Shown: positions 47,201-59,200 of the stretch, piece after piece
How positions within the stretch are numbered: the first letter of the stretch is position 1
Layout of the letters: every line of letters begins with the position of its first letter
Translations under genes and position numbers: made by a program
Assembly: GCA_037953625.1 (NCBI GenBank)
Contig: CM075651.1
Span: forward strand, 162,325,501-162,389,500
Length of the DNA stretch: 64,000 bases
Direction: 5' to 3'
Source: Crotalaria pallida
Lineage: Eukaryota; Streptophyta; Magnoliopsida; Fabales; Fabaceae
Notes under the pieces: model-generated
What the model was told of the DNA's origin: nothing
What the model saw: the letters and a program-made list of their open reading frames with translations, nothing else
Database searches by the model: none

Positions 47201-50200
47201 GAAAAGAAAAAGGAAAAATATGCTTTGAAGCAGATTATTTTATTACAATCAAAATGAAAAGCATTTCACAAATAGGTTCCCACTTCCCCATCCTTATCCC
47301 CCTAAAAAATGGTAAAAAATCATCAACCAATAGTTGCCATCCTTTCCAAATCAGATTCAAGCTGATAACTTTTATATTCCCAGAAGCCTAGCATATTTTT
47401 AAGAACATGCCATATCACAAATTGTTGATATCAGATAAACAAGAATATAAATTAATCACATCTTTGCATCAGGCGACATACCTGAACCAGGGACGGAGTA
47501 AAAAGAACATCTGGAATTTTAAATCTATCAGCACCAATTTCAATTGTTCTGTGTTGAATAAAAAAATAAAATAGTTATGGAATGACAACCCCGGATAATA
47601 AAATATGCATTAACCAGAAGCAATAATTTAGTTATTATGCTATAAAGGACAAAAGATAACACAGAAAAGAAGCAAGCATTTCAAAGATGAAACAGAATTT
47701 AATCTATCCTTACTACTCCCATGAGCAAGATAACTTCAACTTACTGGCCATCGGGAAGTTCATAAGGGGTCATTGGAATGTTTGAATATGCACTCTCTGC
47801 CAAAAAAAGGAACAATAATAGATGTCAAATATGGAAACTCCATCTATTAAACTCTATTAGAGCCAGGAAGGTTAAAGCATCTTCTAGAACTCTAAAGAAT
47901 TGGCTGAACACATGCATATGTTCATCATTAAATCAGGTTGTTAAAAACAGAGCATATGACTTCAATAGGATTCATAACATTTCACAGGAGGAAAAGAAGA
48001 GGGGTAAACAAACCATCATATGGAGTATCTGGAGCTCGACACACACATTCCTTGATATCACTGGCAATCACCCTCTGCCACAAGAGAACAGTCATCAGGT
48101 AAAGGAAATGTAACATCTAATTAGAAATTACATGGTCAGACACAGACCTGGGAGTATAGTTTGTAGCTTTCGGTTGTATTTGGAAAATCAAGATCAACTG
48201 TCTGTATGATTCATAAAAAATACAGACACATTAAATGATAACAATTCATGTATAAATTGCAGTCATGACCAAAATTAATAGTGAAAAGTAAACGCAAGAA
48301 ACTAAATCAAGCTGCTTTTACGTTTCAAAGAAAGAGAACACTGATGAAGTTTCATCAACTTTGCCCCGAAAGTTCTAGAAATTTTTTAATTGAATAATTG
48401 TTAAATAAATTATGTATAGATAAATTGAGATAAATAAATATTAAATACCTACAATTTTCTATCTTCATTGTCGTTATATACATAAAACCAATCTCTCTTT
48501 AAAAGCAATATATTCAAATCAATTTTCTTAATTTGTGAAAGCGTCATGTATAGATCCTACATCCAGTAGATCAAAGTAAATAAGATGTGAATTGTTTAGC
48601 TCATGCCACATAGAAGCAGTGTACAACCATATGCGAGTGTTATGTAATTGGATCCATTCATTGATCAAGATTCAAGAAAGTTCAAGAGGAACCAATCAGT
48701 CAAAGGTCTTAAGAAAAATAAAGTATTGAAAGTATACAGATGTCTTGGAGGTGCAATTAAGGACAAATTTCAAATATTGCCCATGATCAAATTTAGAGGA
48801 AAAGAAAAAAGGACAAATCTTGATGCCCTGCACTTTGATTAATGCAAGCACATGGAAGAAAAAGCTAAGGAGTTCACAAGTCATTAAAATGAAAACACGG
48901 TATACCTGAAACTCTCCAGGGCGTATTTCCTTTCTCCTAAAAGAATATCGTGGCTTTATCTATGCAACAAAGAAAGAGAGAAATGTCAGGAAGATGAAAA
49001 CCTGGCAACAACTCTTCAGATGAGCATTGACAAATACAATAGCTAATGTATGTCACCTACCACGATACCCTTGCTTTCCAAGCTTTTCATCAAGCACTCT
49101 GTAAGAAATTCACCTCCAATTGGAGAGGTTGCCACAGCCTTCTCGTATAAACAAAATAGAATATAAGAGCAGACAGAAACAATAACAATATTAGACAAAT
49201 CTCTAATATAAAAGCAAGGGGTTATATCAAGAAAACAGAATGAAAGGCAATATGTATATATAGAGCATATATGACAAAATATTATCCATTTTTATGGTTA
49301 GTTTATATGGTTTTGGTAGAAGAAAAGAGGCCAAGTTTTTTGGTCATGTGCAATCTACGCTACAATATTGTATGGTTTTTTTTTTTTTTGATAAGATACA
49401 ATATTGTATGGTTTGGTTAGAGCGGAACTCTTGTACTTTTAAGGAGGTTTCTTCGGCTCACTTTTATATATTTTCCAATTGTTAATCAATCATTTCATAT
49501 ATATTAATAACCCGTTTCAACCTCTAAACCTTAAATAACACCTTTAAACAACAATTACAAATTCATAAACAGTGCAACACTGCAGATAGAATTACAGATG
49601 AAATAGCCATAAACATCATTTAAAAGCCGCTCACACAAGAAATTGGATAGCAAACGAAATACTGAATTTAATAAAAAAATATATATGAATCAGTATTTAG
49701 TTACATGACAAGAAAACAAGTAAAATCTATTTGATTAATTGGCAAGGAATACCTTTTGAAGAACGTAACCATCATGTACTGGCGCAACTGTAGTTGATCC
49801 TCCACCACTAAGTACAAGAAAACCTCATCAGGATGCTTCAACAATATGTGGATATTAAAAATAATAAATATAGAACTAATATTGTGGGTACTATCTCTTT
49901 TTGCATTTTTATTTTTCTCAATTTTAACAAAATCCCCCAACCCCTCCACCCCAGACCAGAGTCCTGGACCAAATGCTTTCTAGAGTGTATTAGTTCAGCT
50001 TTCATCATTATCAGCCTCTTCATTGTCTTGAATATACTGCTTAACTAATTACGCGGAATTGGTATTGTCAAAATCAAGTTCATATGTAGGATCGCAAGGG
50101 CAAGGCAAACACATAAAACGTGACAAAGCACAGAGATCATAAAATTGCATACCTGAAGTACAAACTATATTGAAACACACACCAATATACATATAAAATA

Positions 50201-53200
50201 ACATGCATAAGCAAAATAACCTTAAATTATAACTAATAATTAATATTTAATTAAACTCTATAAAAAATGCATGAAAAATACACAATCCAAATTAATGGTA
50301 CAACTTATAATATACCAAAAGAAAAAGAGTGTTGGTTCCCAAACCCCATTTTTTGGACTTCCAAAACCCTTTTTTTTTCCGACTGAACTCAATCGGAATT
50401 TGACACCAAGTCATAAAAAAGCATTTTCCGACCTAAAAAACGCATTTCCAATGGGGGGTCAATCGGAAAAATGCATTATTCATTGGGGTTAAGTTGGAAA
50501 AAAGGGGGGGGGGGGGGGGGGGGGGGGGGTTTGGGTACCAATTCTCAAAGAAAAAAGTTTTTAAACACATAAAACAATTCAGCCAAGCTAATAGATGAAG
50601 GCCCACCTCAGTGAGGCACCCACCAAGCACAAGTCCACAAATGAGATACACCTATGTCCAAAAAGAAATATGCAAGGTGGCCCCTTGAAGAAGGCCATCA
50701 CAGGACCACCTAGATTCAACTTATTCTCAGAAAAGGGGCACCAAGAAGAGGAACAGCAATTCAGATCAAAGGGAACAGGGGAACAGCTCAGAACGTCTAA
50801 ATAAAGGGAAAAAAGGAAGGGGAATTGACTCAGAAATGGGGAAACAGCCGAAAGAGGTTTGGGGTAGAGGTTCTTCAATTTTTTTCTAGGTGGGTTTAGA
50901 TTTTTTATCTAGATCTGCCACCAAAAACAGTTGCTACACAAACACTGTGGGATCACCCAATCCCACCAATTCTACAAGCAAACACATTATCAGGGACCGA
51001 ACTCACAGACCAAGTACAGTAGTCATGATGACGACTTTAGCAAAGATCATGAAAATCATGCAATCTTATGAAGTGGTTCATGATTTTAAGATTTAACACA
51101 TTTTGACAACGAAGAAACTTCAGGACTGTTATTCTGCAGATGAAGATGAATGGACAAAATTTACTCATTCATTCATTTGATAGTGTTTGCTTGAGAGTAC
51201 GTAAAAGCCACTTGCTTTTTATTTCATACTATTAACTGTTACAATTGTAAGAAAATGTATTCCAGAACTAAAATCAAAATAAAAATTTTATTCCATGTCA
51301 TTCTTGCCTTTTTTTAATTGTGACTACATACATGAAGACATGAAGTCATAAACGATCTTTCATCCTGCAACTCAAGCAAATTCAAATGCACTCCAACTAT
51401 ATTTTGTTAAAAATGGGACACCTGAGACATAATAGACAAGACAACAACTTGCCTTCTGCATATAAAATATCTCAGAAAGTTTAAATACATGAATTAACAA
51501 AAGGTTCATCTGTGCATATCGATATTACCAAAGAAGAACAAGATTACTAGTCAACAACTTTGTGATCTCTTACCTATCAACAACTAATGACGTAGCGCGA
51601 CCTGATGCAAAAGAAGTCAAAACCTGTATGTCAAGCAAAAGGAATAATTTTTCAATAATTTCTTCATTCTTACTCCATAATGTACAATACGTAAGTTAGA
51701 GGTAAGGTCAGTGAAAAACTATTCACTTACAGCATTCTTCGCCAAGAACAATGCAGGTGCTTTGTACTTCTCAAACATAAGCTCAGCTGCCCTGTATTAG
51801 AGTATATAGCTTAGTTAGCTTAATGTATCTTAAATTGTATTGTGTGTACAGCTGTCAACTTAAATGACAGCTGCCACCTTAAGTTAGTTATTCCCTTTCA
51901 ACCAACACTTCTATAAATAGAAGTGTTGAGTTCATTTGTAGTTGACTGATTCTAATGAAAATAACTGAATTAGTTTCAGATTCTCTTTCTCTCTCTTCTC
52001 TCTCTCTCTCTGATTCTAACATGGTATCACAGAGCTTCTCTCTCTCAAAATTCGATCCTTCTTCTTCTCTCTCATGCGAAATGCTTCTGGATTCTTCTCT
52101 CCAATTCTGATTCTCTGCTTCCGCCTCAATATTCTTCTTCTCTGATTGAGTGAAATCGCGATTCTCAAGGTGCGATTCAGATTCGTCGAATTCTCAAGGT
52201 GCGATTTGCAAATTTGCGATTCTCTCAGATCTGTGAAATCGCGATTTCTCCTCAAGTTCAGCATCTTTGATTTGATCTTCGCCACTGTGGTTTGTTGAAT
52301 TCTGAACTTCGATTGTGAGTTTTCTCTTGTGTTTTGAGCTTGCTTAATTTGCGCGCCAAAACTAGCTTCTTCTTCTACAATTCGCGATTTCGTTCTCCTC
52401 TTCTCACATAGCTGCGAATTTCTGTTTCATTTGCGGCACTCATGGCTTCAATTCATGAATCTCCACCTCATTCTCCTATTCATGTTTCTCCTGTCACTAC
52501 TGTGTTTAATCCTGTGACTTTTTCTCATTCTATTTCCACAAAATTGACTGACAAGAACTTCCTCTTATGGAAGCAACAAGTTGAAGCAGTGATCCTATCT
52601 CATAGACTTCAACGATTTGTAGTCAATCCTAAAATTCCTTCAAAGTACTTAACTGTTGAAGATCGTGAGTTTGATAGAGTTAATCCTCTTTATCTCAATT
52701 GGGAGGAACAAGATCAACACCTAGCTTCATGGTTATTGCAATCTCTCTCTGAGCAAGTGCAGTCCAGAGTACTTGGTTGTGTTCATGCCTATCAGATTTG
52801 GGATGAACTCAACTCCTATTTTCACACTCTTATCAAGGCTAGAGGTCAGATGCTTCAATCTGAACTTAGATCTTCAAAGAAAGGAAATCAAACTATTTCA
52901 GAATTTATTTCCAGAATCAAGGCAATTTCCTTCTCTCTAGCTGCTGTTGGTGAAGTTGTCACTGAAAAAGAGCAAGTTCGGTTTATTCTAGATGGCTTAC
53001 CATCTGAATATGAGGCATTTGTCACCTCTATTCTTCTTAGAGATGAACCAGTGAGTGTTGGTGCTCTTGAAGCGTTTCTGGTTCAGCATGAGTCATACCT
53101 TGAAAAGATGCATCCTATAGCAAATGATGCATTCTCAGTGAATTTGACTCAAGCACAGAAATCAGATCCTCAAGCAAATGTAGCTCATGTCTCTCTACCT

Positions 53201-56200
53201 CATCAATCTCAAGGTATTCAGCATTTTTCTCAACTTATGCCTCAACCTTCTCTCTCTCAATCTGTTCATCAAGCTTCACAACCTCAGTTGTATTATCCTC
53301 ACCAACTGAATGGTTTTGGTCACACTCAACCCTCATCTGTGCCTATTCAAGGTGCAGTCAAACCAAAATCTAAGAATCCATTTGACACTGATAATGAAGA
53401 TAGTGATAATTCTGAACCTGAGGCATCCTCTATGCCTAAGTCTAGTGGTTACAAGGGTAAAAATGCATCAGGAAAGTCTGGTAAGAATCGTGTCAGGTGT
53501 CAACTATGTAACAAACCTGGACATGAAGCTCTCAAGTGCTGGAATAGGCTTGATATTGTTCTGAAATCTGGAAATGCTGAAAATGGTTCTAATGGACAAA
53601 AAGGTCAAAAGTCTCAGCCCACTCAGCAACAGAATCAGAATGTTGCTCAGCCTGTGCAACCTTATTTCTCTTTGCCTCAGTATCCTGCACCTTTCTACAT
53701 GCCTTATCAGCCCTATCCTATGCATGCTGCACCTCAATTACCACACAGACCTTCTCAGTCTATCCTTGGACCTGGTCCAGCTGCTTGGACTCCTCATTCT
53801 ACCTTTCCTACTATGAGACCATCACCTCAAGCTATGCTGGTTGAGCCTCAAACTTATAACTCTCAGATGTGGTATCCAGACTCAGGGGCTACTCACCATC
53901 TCACTGCTGATCCTCACAACATAGGTAATGCAACCACTCTCACTGGTCAGGATCAGATTTTAATGGGCAATGGTTCAGGAGTTCCTATAACAAGCATTGG
54001 TACCAGTAGTTTTTCCTCTCCCTTTTGTCCAAATAAAATTCTAAAACTCAAGCACTTATTACTTATTCCTTCTATCACTAAAAATCTTGTCAGTGTTAGT
54101 AAGTTTGCTCAAGATAATAATGTCTATTTTGAGTTTCATTCTAACTCATGTTTTGTAAAATCTCAGGACAACAATTCTATCCTTCTTAAAGGTTCTATCA
54201 ATGCAGAGGGCCTCTATGTCTTTCATGATTTACTTCAGCAAAAGTCAAAGTCTGACTCTCACTTGTTCACTGGACAAGATGTCAAGGCTTCTTTATCATC
54301 CTTTCCTACAAATTGTAATAAGAACTCTAGTTCCTTAGGTTCTTCTCATTGTACAAACTCATTACCTACTGTTATTCCTTCTAGTTCTGTAAATAATGTT
54401 CAGCTTTGTACTGATTTCTATTCCACATGGCATAGTAGACTAGGTCACCCACCTGAGGGTGTTGTAAGGTCTGTTTTGAATGCTTGTAAAATTCAGAAAA
54501 ATATCAATAAAAATGTCTCTCATTTCTGTTCAGCATGTGCTGTAGCTAAGTCTCATAGACTTCCTTCCTCTCCTTCACTAACTGTTTACAGTTCACCTTT
54601 TGAATTAGTCTATATAGATCTGTGGGGTCCAGCACCTTTATCATCTTCAAATGGTTTCAAATATTATATGTCTATTGTTGATGCTTGTACTCGATATACT
54701 TGGTTATTTCTGTTGAAACAAAAGTCTGATGCTCTACAGACTTTTAAACACTTTCTAGCCTATGTTCACACACAATTCTCAACAAGTATAAAATCTGTCC
54801 AAACAGATTGGGGAGGTGAATTCAGGCCTTTTACTAATCTTCTAGTTTCACATGGCATCAATCATAGAGTCATTTGTCCTCATACCCATCATCAAAATGG
54901 GGTCATTGAGAGAAAACATAGACATATTGTTGAGATGGGCTTAACCATGATGGCTCATGCTTCATTACCCACAACATTCTGGGATGATGCTTTTATTAGT
55001 GCTGTTTATCTAATAAACAGGTTACCTAGTGCATCTGTGCAAGGTGCTGTACCATACACCTTGCTTTTCAAAACTGCACCAGATTACAATTTCTTAAAGG
55101 TGTTTGGTTGTTCATGTTATCCTTGTCTTAGGCCATATACAAAGAATAAACTTCAACCTAGGTCTACTTTGTGTACTTTCTTAGGATATTCAGCACATCA
55201 TAAGGGCTATAAGTGCCTCTCTGAGTCTGGAAGAATTTATATTTCTAAGGATGTGGTGTTTGATGAATTGTCTTTTCCTTATAAAAAGGATACACCTACT
55301 TCAGTCCACACTTCATCATCTTCTTCCTCTCCCACTTCTCTCACTGTTCTTCAAGAAAAGTCACACTCTGCTATTCCTTCCTTAGCTACAGCTACATCCC
55401 CTGAACATTCTTCTACTTCTCCTCACACTCTACAGCATTCTACATCTACTTCTACATCTCTTCCTTCTACTGCTTCTCCCACTATTTCTCTTTCTTCTCC
55501 TTCTTCTTCTCAGTCTAATTCTGTTCAGCAACCTATGTCCACTCATCCTATGGTCACTAGGTCCAAAACTGGTACTAACACTGTTTTCAGGGCTCTTGTT
55601 GCTAATACTGATCCAAAATCAGCAGCCTCTCTTCCTATTACTGAACCAAAGTCAGCAAAAGTGGCTCTCACTATTCCCTGCTGGAAGTCAGCTATGGAAG
55701 AAGAGTATCAAGCCCTCATGAAAAATAACACTTGGACTCTTGTTCCTCTACCTGAAGACAGAGATGCTATTGGAAATAAGTGGGTGTACAGAATTAAACA
55801 AAATCCTGATGGTACTATAAACAAACTTAAGGCTCGTTTGGTTGGAAAGGGGTTTCATCAAAGAGAAGGTTTTGATTACTCAGAAACCTTTTCTCCTGTG
55901 GTGAAACCTGTCACTGTTAGAGTGGTTCTTACTCTAGCTCTCAGCCACAATTGGGATGTGCAGCAAATTGATGTCAATAATGCCTTTCTTAATGGCATTC
56001 TAGAAGAGGAAGTGTATATGCAACAACCAGAGGGTTTTCATGTTGGGGATAAGTCTATGGTTTGCAAGCTAAATAAGGCTATCTATGGCCTTAAACAGGC
56101 TCCTAGGGCTTGGTTTGATAAACTTGCTGGCACTCTGTTTTCTCTTGGGTTCAGGAAGTGTAGGTGTGATCACTCCTTGTTTATTCAAATCAGTTCCTCT

Positions 56201-59200
56201 CACAAACTCTTTGTGCTTTGCTATGTTGATGATATAATCATTACTGGTACTTCTTCTTCTATGATAAAGGACCTAATTTCTCGGCTGAATCTTGCTTTTG
56301 CTCTAAAAGAACTAGGGTCTCTTGACTATTTTCTTGGCATTGAAATCAAGCGGCTGCCTACTGGAGAGTTTTTGCTCACTCAATCTAAATACATCAAAGA
56401 CTTGTTAGCAAAGTCTCATTTGGATTCTATGAAGGGTCAACCTACTCCTATGGTCTCTGGTTTAAAACTGTCAAAACAGGGCAGCAACTACATTGAAAAT
56501 GCATCTGAATATCGATCTCTTGCTGGTGCCCTACAATATGTGACCACTACAAGGCCAGAAATTAGCTATAGTGTCAACAAGCTTTGTCAATTTATGTCTC
56601 AGCCTCAAGAACAGCATTGGAAAGCTTTAAAAAGGGTGCTAAGGTATCTCAGTGGTACAGTTGACAAAGGGCTGCTTCTTAAACCTACTTCTATTCACAA
56701 ACCCCTGAGTTTATTTGCCTATTGTGATGCTGATTGGGCATCTGATCCGGATGACAGAAAATCAACATCAGGCTCTTGTGTTTATCTTGGCTCTAATCTT
56801 GTCTCTTGGTGGTCCAAGAAACAAGAATGGATTGCTAGATCCACTGCTGAAGCTGAGTATAGAAGTATGGCCACTACTGCTGGTGAAGTGATGTGGATTC
56901 AAAGCCTACTCTCTGAATTGGGTTATAATACAGTCACTCCTGTCATCTATTGTGACAATCTCAGCACTGTAATGCTGTCCAGGAATCCAGTTCTTCATTC
57001 CAGGACAAAGCATATCGAACTGAATTTGTTTTGGGTAAGGGAGAAGGTACTGCACAAGAAACTTGTTGTTGAGCATGTACCAGGTGATCATCAAGTTGCT
57101 GATATCCTCACCAAGCCTCTCTCACATTCTAGGTTCAGTATTCTAACGGATAAGTTGCATGTTACTGACAGATTTCAGATTGCTAATCAACAACAACCTT
57201 TGCTTGGATTCTGTCCTGTGCCTCTTCTTCAACATCAGCCTCCTTGAACATCAGTTTCTAAGGGGGAATATTAGAGTATTTGTAATACTAGCCTAGTTGG
57301 CATTCTAAGGGGGACTATTAGAGTATATAGCTTAGTTAGCTTAATGTATCTTAAATTGTATTGTGTGTACAGCTGTCAACTTAAATGACAGCTGTCACCT
57401 TAAGTTAGTTATTCCCTTTCAACCAACACTTCTATAAATAGAAGTGTTGAGTTCATTTGTAGTTGACTGATTCTAATGAAAATAACTGAATTAGTTTCAG
57501 ATTCTCTTTCTCTCTCTTCTCTCTCTCTCTCTCAGATTCTAACACCCTGCAAGAAAATAATACATAATGATGTTTTAAATTTAAACTGAGCTCTTGACTC
57601 TAGATAATAGACTATAGCTACAATACCTTTCTCTCTGTTGTTGAGTGTTAGAGGAAGGTTCTGCAAGAAGCATTGGATGCTCTTTAGGATCAATCAATAG
57701 GCACTCCCTAACAAAAAGAAAGCATGCCCAGTTAAGAATAAAGCAATCCCTATAAAATCTGATGTAAGCCAGTTATTTTTATTATTATATAATAATAATG
57801 TATTGTGCAATGGTAGGTAATCATGTGTTTTGCCATTTGTGAGTTTGAAGACAAAGAAGAATCTCTGTAGGGGACATTGTCTCTGGGAAAGCAAGCCTTT
57901 GTTGTAATGTGTAGTAGGCGACTTGGTCTATGGGGTAGCAAGATTATTGTTGTACAAGTGTGTAATTTCTATTCTTATCAATAAAAGTATTCAATTCAAA
58001 TATGGTGTTCAAACAAATTCAATAGATAGTTTCTCTCTCCTAAGTTTTCTCGGGAGTTTGGCCTTGGTGCTTACTTTACCCTTTTCTTTGTACTATCTTA
58101 AATTTGGTCCATTTTTTCTCACCAGAGCCTTTGTTGTTGTTCTCATAGGACCTAACCTCCTTAGGCAAGTTTCTGTTATGTGTTATCTTTTCCTTGGCAA
58201 GTGATACTTCAACTTTCTGCCATAATATTTGTTTCTGATCTTATCTTTTCTTGCATGATCACTCCATCCTCCTCAAAATTTTTATCTCTGCTACATTTTA
58301 TCATTTGCTAGTCTTACAGTTCTTAACTAATAATTTCCTTTTACTTTAATGGTAAGTCTCTACACATTTCATCCACTCAACACTAATGACTAATGAGTCA
58401 CCATTGCTACCTGAATTTCTAATACATTTTTTGCACATTATATACAGGTAGTAGGTCATCGACTACACTTAGGACAATTGCTTATGAAAAGAATCAGCAG
58501 GAGCTGATCCAGAACCTCAACGAATGCCAACTACATATGCCATAAACAAAACAAAGAAAACAAGATAACAGTCCTACTAAACAAATCAAAAAAATATTAG
58601 ATAATCAATCACAACCTGAAGGCATGATCCCATATGCTGTCAACAATATCCCAGTCGGCAACAATTCCATCCTTAAACGGAGACAGCACCTGTAGCCATG
58701 GACAAAATAGATAACTATACATATTCATTATAAACTATCTTTAATTTTTTATATTTTTGATAGGCAAATCTTTTTTTTACAGGGGATGGAGGATAACGCA
58801 GCTGCTGAGGTTTGAACCCAAGTGCTCACACATAATGTCCCGCACCTCTACCAACTGAACTGACTCTTGAGGACAATAATATCTTTAATTATTAATTCAA
58901 GCCTAATCTAGAAGATCGTTACGAAAGAGTTACCTCCATATGGTCTCTACGGTACCCCAAGGACTGAGATCCAACATACAACTTCCTCTTTCCCTTGGCT
59001 TTGTCAGCAGACACGGAGTTTTTTTCAGCATTATCTGATTCATCAATATCCATTTGATCAATTGCTCCAGCAACCTAATTTCAGATACGTCAAGACAACT
59101 TCCAAAAATTAAATTACACTATTCATTATCAATTATAAATTAGTAATCTGTCATAGATGTTACGAACTAAAAAACTACAAATTAAACATTCACCAAAACT

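Larger units (their letters stand above)
51795..57544 (+). mobile_element. Full-length Ty1/copia LTR retrotransposon (Ale-like), antisense in ARP4 intron 5
   Basis: LTRs at 51795-52021 and 57316-57544 enclose one intact gag-pol frame. CCCTG flanks both sides (51790-51794 and 57545-57549), the 5-bp target duplication of LTR elements. I count one substitution and one 2-bp CT/CA indel between the LTRs, so the insertion is recent. Both LTRs start TATTAGAG (not the usual TG) and end CTAACA. The order protease, integrase, reverse transcriptase, RNase H defines copia. Integrase motifs such as PHTHHQNGVIERKHRHIVE resemble the Ale lineage (inference). All coding motifs are intact, so it may be autonomous. 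Confidence 0.95.

Noticed and set aside
53310..53816. Other-frame ORFs inside the copia element
   Set aside because: They overlap the intact 1601-residue polyprotein and show no motifs.
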